Assembly: GCA_036346275.1 (NCBI GenBank)
Contig: JAYEVK010000084.1
Span: 1-64,000, forward strand
DNA from: Otatea glauca
Taxonomy: Eukaryota; Streptophyta; Magnoliopsida; Poales; Poaceae
DNA length: 64,000 nucleotides
Direction: 5' to 3'
In this document: in pieces, positions 23,384-34,559 of the stretch
Layout of the letters: every line of letters starts with the position of its first letter
Numbering within the stretch: the stretch's first letter is position 1
Notes under the pieces: generated by a model
Databases searched by the model: none
What the model was told of the DNA's origin: nothing
What the model saw: the letters and a program-made list of their open reading frames with translations, nothing else
Made by a program: the position numbers and the translations under genes

Positions 23384-26211
23384 TGTCGGGACCCGAATAT
23401 GCAAATCCAAACCCTCTATGTATATTGAACTAGTCTAGGATCACGCTGTGCACAAATGCATGTGTAGACCATTCAATATGCCATAGGAACTGACAAGGTT
23501 CGCACCCTAGGAGTACTCAAATGCAGGTGTAGACTCCTCTTCAACTGATGATTTTGTTGTAGCACGGGTGAGTACATAAAGCACTCAACAAGTTGTGCAC
23601 ATAATGCAATTCTAGTATAACTATATGCAAGGTTTATTCCAAATAAATGGCTGACATGGTTAATTTGCAGTAAAGCAACATTTACAACAGGATACAATAA
23701 ATAGATTGAAATGACAGTAAAACAAATAACAATAATAAGTAAATTTAAAGTAATTCTCAAGAATAAGCTTGGCACACATCCCTAAATATCTTTCAACATT
23801 TCCAATGGTACACAGCCTCAATCTCCAAGTTTATTTTATAAAATCTAACCCTTGACTGGAATTCCAGAGCATTATCTATAACTGGGGACATGACTATTAA
23901 AAAGATTTACACTCTGCAGAGGTTATACACTTTACCCAGAAGACATGATCATTTCATATTGCCACGCAATAAACACACTTTCTTAGGTGTGTGGCAAAGA
24001 GATCATAACAAAACCGTTCGGAAATTTTATCCGAAATAAACTCTCCCAATAAGCTTAACTCACTATTTCTCACCTCACACAGAGCAAAGGAATAGGAGGG
24101 ACTCACTATTGGACTAGAAATAATGCTTATTCAAGATGTGAGGCCGCTGCACACACACCTTCCCTAACCGCACAAACAATTTGGTCTTCCGCATGAGGCA
24201 TTCCATGTCAAGACTTGGTAACTTGTAGAGTTAGTTCTGTCCCATTCTAGACATGCAGTTGCATGATTAGTCCAGTTCAATGGCTTGCAAGCTTGAGTCC
24301 TTAATTGACCGAGGCAAGACTTCCAACAATTCACTCATAGAAACCACCTCACATCCACTCACATATCAATATATCAACCCAATGCCTCATAGGCCCACCA
24401 CAGCTCACAGCCACTTGCCCCAGTTTAAATTATTTACCACCCCAGTTGATTATCGTGCAACAGATGCCATGAACAACTTAACATCATTGTGTGACAACAC
24501 ATGTCACACCCTTTCATAAAACATGTTCTATATTCCATTTGTAAAATTGAATTTGCACTTTCAAAAGATATCAGTTGTGCATGGCATGGCTAAGCAACTA
24601 CACACGCTCTAACCAACTCACGTTGGTATCTATTAGTAACCAGCTAATAATTATCCATCCTAGGGTAACAAATAATCATAGTACATCAATGACAAGGTAG
24701 GTATAATCCAATTAGGTTGAATAGCTAATCTCCCAAATTAATTGAAAATAGTAGTTTAAAACAATATAGCATTTGCAAAACTGGGTTCAACATGATCAAA
24801 GCATAATTTGCCTTAGAAAATATCCTGGTCTTGATCTTGAGTCAACACTTCACCCTTGAATGATGGTCTACGTGAATCGAGAGGGAATACCAAATAAATA
24901 CAAAACTAGAGAGAAAATAAACTAAAAAACTCAAATAAAATTCACCATTAAATAGATCTCAATTTTAATTTTTTTTAGAAACTTGAATCACCTCAATCAG
25001 AGCTCGTATGAAGAAGAACGAGCTCTTGAAAGATTCAATACAAAGAAAAAGACAGAAAATAGAAAAACCCGAATTTCTTGATTATTTTTCTAGTGGAAAT
25101 TCGATTTAGGATGACACGTTGGTGTCAGCAACCTATTTTTCCCGAATTGAAATAAATCTGGAAAATTATATCCGGCAAACACGTGGGCCCTCAGTCCATG
25201 GACCAAGTCCATGAACTTCCTCGGGTCCACGATGAACTCGGCTCATGGCACTGATGCAACCGACATGTGGGACTAGTTAAATGCTGATGTGGCTGACACC
25301 TACACAAGAATGCAGGAGCATAGGCCAATATGGCGGCATCTGGTGATGACGTGGCACTGAATTAGCGGCCATGTCAGATCCCGATGGTTATGGTTCCAGC
25401 AGCGAGGTGGGTGGCAAAGCATATCGGAGCTAGGGAAGACGACTACAGTCTGTGGCTTTTGGCGATGCTTCAGCTACGGGCTTGAGCGGATTTGGGAGAG
25501 GATGGCACGATGGCCTCAGTGATTGTGGAGACACGACGACCAACAAGATCCGGTGAGGAAAGGAAACGGTAGCGAGATCCAAACTTCGACGAGCTATTGC
25601 GGCGACATGGAAGCGACTTGAGCTTCGAAACTTAGGGAAAATTTGCAGTGGGCCTTGGGGATATTCAGACAGGGTGCGGCGACTTTATACTGGTGCAGAA
25701 TGGGTAGCGGCCGAGCTCAAAATGGAGACGGAGGTGGAGACGTATCAGACGTGGGGCAGTGGCGGCGTCGGCCAGGACTCGGACCGGATAGGCTGGGGAA
25801 CTGGGCCAACCAACGAGGAAACAGGAGCAGGCCGGCCTTGTAGAGAAATGGGCCTCACTGGATCAGGGCGACGAGAGTTTGGCCCAAGAGCCAAAACACG
25901 AAAACAAATACATTTCCAAATAAAAATAAAACTAGTAATTCATATAATTCCAAATAAATAGAAAAATTATGAAAACAATTCTAGAAAAATTCTGAAAAAA
26001 ATTTCGAGACATTTAGAACTCAAATAAAATATTTTTGACAAAAGTTTACATAAACTTTGCATAAATTTAAATAATTTTTTCAATAAGCCAAATTCAAAAA
26101 AATAATTTAAATTCTAAATAAATTTCAAAAAATTTCAAAAATTCCCAATCTTCATAAATAAAAATATCAATTTAATAAAAGTAAAAAATTGGGATGTTAC
26201 AAACATCCTCC
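23384..26211 (-). mobile_element. Tekay-like LTR with attached polypurine tract (third family)
   Basis: 23384-26201 starts TGTCGGGACC and ends GGGATGTTACA, with the general layout of the Tekay LTRs here (AT-rich ends and a more GC-rich promoter part at 25180-25860). It is clearly a different family in sequence. The ten bases after it (26202-26211) read on the minus strand as GGAGGATGTT, a polypurine-tract remnant. It is therefore the 3' LTR of a minus-strand element whose body is gone, and a Sirevirus LTR starts right after it. A minus-strand TATAAA is at 25684-25689. The left flank ATCCG (23379-23383) would be its target duplication, with no partner visible. Small open frames inside are not genes. 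Confidence 0.8.
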
Positions 26212-26771
26212 CGTAGGACCAAGGATAACCGACTAGAGGGGGGTGAACAGGAGGCTTTTAAAATTCTTTTGGCTCTAAATGATAATTAAGCAAATATGAC
26301 CCAAATCACAATTCTAATATAATTAAGCCCTAAATGTGGTAGGTTTTGCTAAGTGCACCGACAAGCTAATTCTAGGAAAAAAATAGCTATCCTAACGAGA
26401 CAATCAATCACAATGATTACTATAATTGTAAATTGCACAAATTATAGGGACAATGACCAAAGCACAATTGGAACACAAGAATTTTTCTTGTAGTCTCGGA
26501 GACTTGCTAGTCTCCTCTAATCGAAGTTGAGGAAGCTTGAATGAGTCAAGTCGTCTCCTTGCGCAAATGAGCCTTCCTTGATTACTAGTGGTAGCTCTTC
26601 CCCGCTTTCGGGTAGGTGAGCTCTAACCTTCACACCGAAATCGGGTCTCTTCACAATTTCCTTTGAAGAGATCACCAGTTCTCACGCCTCCAAGCCATCT
26701 AGGAGGCAACAACCTCCAAGAGAATAGAACTATGACGCTCGCTTGAGGATGATCAAGTGTTTAATGGCTCA

Positions 26772-27002
26772 GGGCCTGTTTGTTTCAGCTTTGGATTCTC
26801 TAAAAGCTGATTCTGGATTGTGGTTTTTGAGAAGCTGATTCTCCAAAAGCTAGAATCCAAAAGCACATATGAAGTGGATTGTGGATTCTAGTGTATATGA
26901 GTGGGGTGGATTTTCAGAATCGGATTCTAGAATCAGGCTGTTTGTTTCTGATTCTGCTTTTGGGACCAGAATCCAGAATCAAAAGCTAAAACAAACAGGC
27001 CC
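26772..27002. mobile_element. MITE inserted in the Sirevirus LTR
   Basis: A 231-bp AT-rich sequence with inverted ends GGGCCTGTTTGTTTCAGCTT and AAGCTAAAACAAACAGGCCC (one base gap). It has internal inverted copies of GATTCT/AGAATC, so the whole can fold as a hairpin. The flanking triplet TCA is repeated at 26769-26771 and 27003-27005. A 3-bp duplication with GGGCCTGTTTG ends suggests a Tourist/PIF-Harbinger-like MITE, although that group usually targets TAA/TTA. There is no coding capacity. Confidence 0.82.
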
Positions 27003-27140
27003 TCAAAATCAAAACTCACACTGAAATGCTTTCAACTACTGACAAATGTGAAATTTAAAGAACAAGAGTGAAGAGAGTATTGCAAGGGCTCAAGAGGTAT
27101 TCAATGTAGTGTCTCACCCTGCCTTTGGTGCAGGTGAAGG

Positions 27141-27150
27141 GGTATTTATA
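27141..27150 (-). promoter_or_regulatory. TATA box in the minus-strand Sirevirus LTR
   Basis: The minus strand reads TATAAATACC, preceded by GGGC. It matches in form the TATAAATAG of the plus-strand Sirevirus LTR. It lies downstream (minus sense) of the palindrome cluster, as expected for a U3 promoter. Confidence 0.6.
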
Positions 27151-27199
27151 GCCCTCAACTAGAATTCTAGCCATTGGTGCCAAGATCCTGATTTTTCAA

Positions 27200-27655
27200 G
27201 TAAAACCGGTACTACCGCCCATGTAGGACTGAAAGTGCTGGCCACCAGATTAACGGTAGAATTTATCATTTAATGTGGTGGTTATTAGCCGTTGCTATAG
27301 GACCCCGGTACTACCGCCATGTAGGATTGGTAGTGCCGACCTTGAGTATCAAAACATGCATTTAGACCCATCTCTGTAAAATAAGTACTAGCAATAGAGG
27401 TTCATACAACCGAACCCACGATAGTACCGACCTCAAGACAATGCCCAAAACTGCATCATTCTGGAAGAAAGCTACCGCCCTAGAGGGCCGATACTACTAG
27501 ACCTGCAATAGTACCGCTCCTAGGCAGCGGTAGTGTCGGCCTTCAATTTTTCTCAAAAATCCTTCTTCTATAAAATAACTACCGCCCTAGGAGGCCAATA
27601 CTACCGGACTTGCGGTAGTATTGCTCCTAGGCAATAGTAGTGCCGATTTTATCAG
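27200..27655. repeat. Cluster of short palindromic CGGTACTACCG-type repeats in LTR
   Basis: At least four blocks (near 27204-27220, 27304-27340, 27470-27540 and 27586-27650) contain ACTACCG and its complement CGGTAGT, often paired around CCTAGG or ACCGGACTT to make hairpins. The same motif class recurs in the other Sirevirus LTR (51885-52075 and 53135-53215). Sirevirus LTRs are known to carry conserved palindromic motifs upstream of the promoter. Confidence 0.7.
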
Positions 27656-28024
27656 TGCAACGGGGTTTTTTTAAAAGATTTCTCAAGGAATGGACACAAC
27701 TAAGTATGAACATGATTTGAGCCATAATTTTGAACCATATTCAAGCTACTAGCCAAAGTTCCCTCTTGATAGTACGTCACCTATTCTAGAAATTCGATCT
27801 TTTCTCCAAACACCGAGATTGGCAAAAGCTATGAAAAAGTCCTTAAATTTTTATGCCTTTGCCTTGAGCTTGATTTGTCCAAACTTTTGCTTTTGTCTCC
27901 ATGAACTCCTTAAATCAATGAGGACCAACCTTTTCTAATACACTTAGAGCAATATGTTAGTCCTTTAATCTTGATTGTCATTAATTACCAAAACCCAAAA
28001 TAAATTAGGGGTCTAGATGCTTCA

Positions 28025-28040
28025 ATCTCCCCTTTTTGGT
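28025..28040 (-). other. Polypurine tract of the minus-strand Sirevirus
   Basis: The minus strand reads AAAAAGGGGAGAT directly before the 3' LTR end at 28024. This fixes the LTR border. The stretch 28041-28610 between it and the env-like region is AT-rich with no recognisable gene. Confidence 0.75.
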
Positions 28041-28609
28041 GATTGATGACAACCTCAACAAAGATAATGAATTGAAATTTGTTTTAAGTGTACTTCAAGT
28101 CAAAGCAAGTTATATACTCAATGGTTTTGCTTTAAATGGCATTTTACTTCCTTGAGAATTGAGTGATTGAAATTAGAATTAAGATGTCATTTAAGCGACT
28201 ATGTATAACTGAAACTCCCCCTAAAGATGTGCATAAGGATAATGAGTTGAGATCATGCACACTTGTGGATTTTTGAAATTTGACGGAGTTTCCTCTATAT
28301 ATATGATCCAAGGAAGCATGATATTGTAAAGAACTTAATAGTCAATGAATATAACAATATGCATGCATAGCAATACATAAGATCCAATAAACAATATTAA
28401 CCAAATAAGAAACTTAGTAATAAAGCATTAAGCACTCATAATCCATTACAAGCATCCAATGTAAGATCCATAAACATCCAAAAGCAAAAGAGGTTCAATT
28501 AGCTTACATAACATAAGTAGATATAAGAATAACTCATAAGCTAATCCTCTAAGGAACTACTCACACTTCTCACTTCTCCCCCTTTGACATCAAGTATAAA
28601 AAATGGGGA

Positions 28610-30081
28610 GTCCTTAAAGACACTTAGGAGGGTGGAGGAGCACACAGAGCATGCTCAAAGATGTGAAAAGTATATAGGGCCTGCTCATCACGGAACTGAG
28701 AAAATGAAATATTGATATCATCCAAGCGCTGAGAGAAGGATGCATTGAAAGCATCCATACGACCCCTGACATCCTCCACCATGTGATGAGTCCGAGCTTG
28801 GGAATCATCCACATGAGCAAACTAACTCATCATGCCATCTCTAAGACTCTCAAGACCAGCTAAGATGGCATCCTGAGGTACATCTTGCTCATGCAATTCC
28901 TCTTGCTCGTGCTGCTACTGCTGCTACTACTGTTGTTGAGCCATGTTCCCTAAAACTTGAGGCTGCGGCTCTCGTGATTTGTAAGGCTTATGCACTGAAC
29001 CAAGAGACCCATTGAAGCCTGTCTTCCCCCCGATGAGGGCCATGATATAGGGAGCAAAATATTGTCTTGCCACGGTCACAGGACAAAGTGGCCATCTCCC
29101 TAATCATGAAGTCAACAACATCAAATTTCTAGCGATGCATTATTTTGCTTATTAGGTTCCATGCATAGCCACGAATATCATCAAAATTGTCACTCTTTGG
29201 ATGAATGGTAACCCTAATGATTTTTTTTGATCAGACTGGGCTAAGGGAGGAGTCCTTCCAACTTTCCAGGCTTTCTGATTCTAGCAGCAGGGTCATAGAA
29301 TTCGCACTACTGAGCTAGCACAAGGACTTTGTCACTATGAATCTTAGGATATATCCATTATGAAAAATACCCAATGAATGCTCAAAGTCATTCTTTAATG
29401 TAGTGAATACATGGGATCTAGTCATCCAAGTGATAGAATCAAAGGTGTCAGGGATGAAAATGGTAGCATAAAGTTGACATATCAAGTCATCCATAAAGTC
29501 AGTCCGATGACTGACAAAGTCCATTAGACCAGCTCATTGGAAGAGCTCGGGAACACCAACAAATAGCGACATCTTATAAATGTGGTCCCAGTTAACCCAC
29601 TTCTGGTCAACAAAATCCTTCTCCTTATAATTCTCGTAAAACACCTTTTGCTGAAATAAGGTGTGAAAGCGCTGCTCTGTCGCAGTATGAGGAAAGAGAT
29701 ACTGATTTTTCTCTCTTAAAGCAAAGTATTTATCTCCCTTGATTTGCCTTAAATCCTCCATGGGATCCACATCTAGCATTTCTTCCTCATGATCACTTTC
29801 CTCTTCCTCCTCCCCCTCTTCCACTTCTTCATCCTCTTCTTCCACTTCCTCTTCTTCTTCAGATTCTTGTGCCACTTATTTGCCTTTTCATGAACGAGAG
29901 CTACCCAAGAGCCTTGATGCACAAGCTATCTCACTATTCTAGCCCTCATGGCTATGGTGTAAGAATCATTGCTGTTGCTGAAACTATTTGGATGAGGAAC
30001 TCCTGTGCTCCTTGTTGATTTGCGAACATTTGCACCAGCATGAGGGGCAAGAGGCTTGGACGGATTCTTAGCCCTCGGCAT
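28610..30081 (-). pseudogene. Sirevirus env-like ORF, degraded
   Basis: Downstream of pol on the minus strand. A start at 30079-30081 gives MPRAKNPSKPLAPHAGANVR, a basic N-terminus of the kind found in Sirevirus env-like proteins. A stop follows about 50 codons later. Another frame (29534-29875) has a long Glu-rich stretch and then DKYFALREKNQYLFPHT and KVFYENYKEKDF. Next comes a stop and a further open piece (29315-29524) with VSHRTDFMDDL and WMTRSHVFTTL. After several more stops, HHMVEDVRGRMDAFNASFS (about 28720-28780) looks coiled-coil. Glu-rich and helical regions are seen in this protein class, but its function is not established. I see no signal peptide or clear transmembrane helix in the parts I can read. 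Confidence 0.6.
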
Positions 30082-31404
30082 GATTTCTAGATCACAAAGG
30101 AAATAGAAAAGAAAAGCTCAAGAGATTAGGTACTCCATTCTAGGATTTGATGAGAATGTAGGAAAGCATTCAGATTATGTCGCTGTGACACTGCAGTAGT
30201 GCTGGCTCATTGGGGAACTGATTGGTTCAAGGTGTGAAATCATGGTTTTTATTAGATCGGGCAATGGGAATGCATGAAATGACTTCAAAGGTCACTGATC
30301 TACTCATTTGAGCTAGTGATCTCGTTACAAATATCATGCATTTTCCACATTTTATATCAAACCCTAAAAACAACAAATAGAGACCTAGGCCATGAATTGA
30401 GAGAAAAAGAGCACAAAGTATAGAAAAGAGGATCACCTTGAGAGGATAAGTACAATTGAATGGGAAAAATCCTTGAATATGAAGGGAAAGGATGTATTTT
30501 GATTTTGGAGAATTTGGGTGAGAGAGAGAGCAACCCTAACTCTTGAGAGAACTCACCATAATGAGGGCACAAGGGAAGGGGTAACCGGCCAGGCAGAGAA
30601 AAGGGAAGAGAAACTCTCGGCCAAACCGAAACCCACTCAAAATGGTCCCACCCGAAAGATGTGGTACTACAACCCCATTTGGCGGTAGTGTTGAAGCATC
30701 GGTAGTGCTAATTCTAGACAAAATTCAGAATCTTCAGCAGAAAGGCTTGGAAATTGCTCCAATGAATTTCCAACCCTATAGAAATCATGTGAGAGCATTT
30801 CCAACCTGATAAACTTCTAGAACTCAAAAATTTTAAGATAGTTTTTAATCTAAATAGGTTTTGAGAGCAACACATGTTTATTTGAAAATAAAATACTCAG
30901 TTCAAAAGAATATGAATTCAATTTACTTGTTTGAGTTAGAAATACTTGTATGAGGCTAGAAACATGTTTAGTTCTAGTTTCAAAAGCTATAACTCATGAA
31001 GTGCATTAAATAGGTCAATATAGACCATGATTTTGGAATCGGAAGGAGATTCAAAGAGGATATTTTCCAAACATGTTTTTGCTTTTATAATAAGATATGG
31101 AATAGATTTTTGATAAAGAATTCTTAATATATAAGAATTATATATGTATGTTTTGAAAATGAAGGAATTTCAAGAAGGGTTTTGTATAACCTTCAAAATA
31201 TAATATTTTCAAATAATTTTGACCTAGAATGGTCTAGTCTTTTTTTTCAACAATAGTAGCACTTATTTGATATTTTCACATTTTTAGGGATGTAGTATAC
31301 ATGAAGTTCATATAATACTCCCCCTTAATGTGTTGCCCAACTAGAATATCAAGAACTTAGGAGAAGACAAATAACACAAGAAAAACCAACCATGATGTAA
31401 ATAT
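30082..31404 (-). other. Spacer between Sirevirus pol and env-like region
   Basis: AT-rich, with many stops in all frames and no recognised domain. A GA-rich tract lies at 30518-30530, and one CGGTAGTG pair near 30680-30705 resembles the LTR palindromes. Probably leader or splice region for the env-like ORF, or decayed sequence. Confidence 0.45.
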
Positions 31405-33030
31405 TCAAGCAACATTAGAGATATCTATGACATTTAATTCATTCCTCAATTTACAAAAACAGATTTTATCTAGAGGCTTGGTGAAAATATCTGCTAATTG
31501 ATCATCGGTTCTTATGTGGCTAACAACTATGTCACTTTTGCTCACATGATCTCTTAAAAACCGATGGCAGATATCTATATGTTTGGTTCTTGAGTATTGG
31601 ACCGGGTTGTTGCCTATTTTTACGGTACTTTCATTATCACATAGAAGAGACACACTATCAAAGGTAATTCCATAATCCATCAAAGTTTATCTCATCCATA
31701 GCAATTGAGCGTAACAACTACCAGCAGATATATATTCGGCTTCAGTGGTGCATAGGACTATGGAATTTTGTTTACTAGAAACCATGAAACTAGGGATCCA
31801 CCAAGATGTTGACAACTTTCCGAGGTGCTTTTTCTATCTACTTTGCAACCCGCATAATCGGAGTCCGAATATCCAACTAAATCAAATTTAGCACCTTTGG
31901 GATACCACAAGCCTACATTTGATGAATGCTTTAAATATCTTAGAATTCTCTTAATGGCCACTAGATGACACTCTTTTGGAAATGCTTGAAAACGTGCACA
32001 CATGCTAATATTAAACATGAAATTGTGCCTAGATGCAGTAACATAAAGCAAACTATCAATCATTGATCTATAAAGCTTTAAATCTACCGATTTACCTCCT
32101 CATTTAGGTCAAGAAGCCCGTTTGAAGCCATGGGAGTCTTGATGGGCTTTGCATCCTCCATGCCAAATCTCTTGAGTAGGTCCTTCACGTACTTGGTTTG
32201 TCTTACGAAGGTCCCATCCTTGAGTTGTTTAATTTGAAGTCCAAAGAAATAGCTTAGTTCTTCGATCATGGACATGACATCTCAAATTCCCTAGACATCA
32301 ATCACCAAATTCTTTGCAAAAATCTTGGTTAATAGAACTAAATATGATATCATCAATATAAATTTGGCATACAAAGAAATCATCATCAATTATTTTAGTG
32401 AAGAGTGTATCAACCTTCCCAATTTTGAATCCTTTAGAGAATAGAAAGACTCTAAGACGCTCATACCATACTCTAGGAGCTTGTTTGAGTCCATAGAGTG
32501 CTTTAGAGATCTTATAGACATGGTTATGATTTTTAGAATTCTCAAGACCAGGTAGTTGTTCAACAAATACAAATTCGGATATTTTGCCATTTAAGAATGC
32601 ACTCTTAACATTCATTTGAAATAATTTGATGTCAAAACAATATGCAAAAGCTAGCAAGATACGAATGGCTTCTAATCTAGCAACAGGTGCAAAGGTTTCA
32701 CCAAAATCCAAACCTTCAATTTGAGTGAAACCTTACGCCACCAATCTTGCCTTGTTTCTTACCATAATTCCATTCTCATCTTGTTTGTTTCTAAAGACCC
32801 ATTTTGTACCAATCTCATTGTGATCTTGGGATCTTTCAACCAATGTCCAAACGTCATTCTTGTTTAAGTTGTTTAATTCTTCATGCATAGCATTCACCCA
32901 ATCCGGATCATCTAAAGCTTCATCTACATGAGAGAGTTCAAAAGAAGTCACAAAAGAGTAATGTTCACAAAATGAAGTGACATAGGATCGAGTTTGAATG
33001 CCCTTACCAACATCACCCAATATTTGATCT
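31405..33030 (-). pseudogene. rt: Sirevirus (minus) reverse transcriptase and RNase H
   Basis: From the right: DDPDWVNAMHEELNNL and GTKWVFRNKQDENG (32733-33020), then FGETFAPVARLEAIRILLA, the segment LFQMNVKSAFLNG (about 32590-32630), YGLKQAPRVWYERL and the catalytic YIDD (about 32350). The first catalytic Asp of copia RTs, usually MDVKSAFLNG, is Asn here. Next come ELSYFFGLQIKQLKDGTFV, MIDSLLYVTASR and SDSDYAGCKVDRKST, then RNase H with LLCDNESTVKI and RTKHIDICHRFLRDHV, ending at a stop at 31405. Stops and small shifts separate the pieces at about 32063-32300 and 32711-32733. It copies element RNA to DNA in active relatives; this copy is dead. Confidence 0.88.
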
Positions 33031-33325
33031 ATAAGGTGATCCTTTGATATTGTATTGTGAATTCTTGGAGGTAGGGTTTGAGCCCGCTAATCACCCTCTT
33101 TTTCTTCCACCTCAATCACTTGAACTTTACTTGGTGTAGCGGATATAGAAGGTTCAACTTGAGTGGAAGAGGGTTGTTCTTCTTGGTCCTCCTTAGGCTT
33201 GATGTCTCGGAGCGTCATGTTCTTAATTGCTTATCTCAAACCTTCATCACCTACAACATCCAAAATTTCTTGCTCTTCTTGAGAGGCATTAGTATTATCA
33301 AATTCAACATTATACATTTTCTCAA

Positions 33326-34543
33326 CTAAACCGGAGGTTTGGTTGAAGACACGGTAATCCTTGCTATTTGAAGAATAACCAAGAAGAAATCCAACATCAC
33401 AATGACTTTAAAATTCTGAAAGATGAACACCCTTTTCCAAAATAAAATATTTGCATCCAAAGACGCGAAAATAAGAGAAGTTCGGCCTTCTTCCAACAAA
33501 AGCTCATAAGAAGTCTTTTTCAAGAGACGATGCAAATAAAGACGGTTTGTGTCAAGACAAGCAGTATTGATTGTTTCCACCCAAAAATTATCGAAAGTAA
33601 CATACTCATCTAGCATTGTCCTTACCATTTCAATTAGTGTTCAATTTTTCGTTCTAAAACTCTATTTTGCTCTAAAGTATTGGTAGCAAAGAGTTCATGC
33701 TTTATTCGAAGTTCATCACAAAAATCTTCAATTCTAGTATTTTTGAACTCGAAACCATTATCACTACAAATTTTATTTATTTTGAAATCAAATTCATTTT
33801 AAGCCCTTTTTGCAAAACTTTTGAAAATAGTGGAGGCTTTGGATTTAGCATGTAGAAAGAAAACCCAAGTATACCTCGAGTAATCATCCACAATGACTAA
33901 ATAATAAGAACTACCCCTGATGCTCTTATAGGTGGATGGGCCAAACAAATCCATATGTAAGAGCTCCAATAGCCTAGATGTGGACATGGTACTCTTAGAT
34001 GGATGAGAACTCGCTATATGCTTACCGGCTTGGCAAGTACTACATAGGGTATCTTTCTCAAATTCCACATTTTCAAGCCCACAACTAGATCATGTTTGAA
34101 AAGCTTTTTAAGTTGAATCAAACCACACGAGCAAGCCTTCTATGCCAAAGCCAACCTAATGAGGTCTTTGCAAATAAGCATGTTTGAAGGCAAGACTCAT
34201 TTAAGGAGAAATCAACCAAATAAAGATTGCCAAAATGAAAGCCTTGGAAAACCAAAGAATTATCATTTTCTTTTGAAATCACAACACCATCTTGAGAAAA
34301 TGTACAAGTAAGACCAAGATCACAAATTTGAGCAACCGATAGCAAGTTAAAGTTAAGAGTTTCGACTAATGAAACATTAGAAATGAAAATGTCATTTGAG
34401 ATAGCAATTTTACCCAATCTAATTACCTTTCCCTTGCTATTGTCACCGAAGGTAATCTTGTCATGACTTGCACTACCAACTTCAAAAGTTGTGAACATCT
34501 TCCAGTCTCTACTAATATGTTGAGTGCACCCGCTATCTAGCAT
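33326..34543 (-). pseudogene. int: Sirevirus (minus) protease and integrase
   Basis: The protease begins near 34543 with MLDSGCTQHISRDWKMF, the usual DSG active site of copia elements, and runs into WLWHRRLARVV of the integrase zinc region (34118-34543). A frameshift follows. The integrase core is at 33799-34068: CQAGKHIASSHPSK, LLELLHMDLFGPS and YYLVIVDDYSRYTWVFFL. The second catalytic Asp segment lies about 33720-33790 in another frame, and 33326-33628 continues with YVTFDNFWVETINTACL. 33030-33325 is the linker to RT, with no domain recognised. Not functional as read. Confidence 0.82.
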
Positions 34544-34559
34544 CCAATGCCTTCCACCG

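Larger units (their letters stand above)
26212..28024 (-). repeat. 3' LTR of the minus-strand Sirevirus
   Basis: Its first ~88 bp match the LTR fragment at 36554-36641. The end is placed at 28024 (GCTTCA), because the next bases form a polypurine tract on the minus strand. The terminal TG is CG here. The LTR carries a nested MITE (26772-27002), a TATA box, and a cluster of short palindromic CGGTAGTACCGG-like motifs. Length without the MITE is about 1.58 kb. Confidence 0.82.

Noticed and set aside
25643..25961. Two overlapping open frames in the LTR at 23384-26201
   Set aside because: Overlapping frames in LTR promoter sequence with no domain.
29534..29875. A Glu-rich 113-codon frame that looks like an acidic nuclear protein
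   Set aside because: It lies downstream of Sirevirus pol in the position of the env-like ORF and reads on into family-typical sequence; not a host gene.
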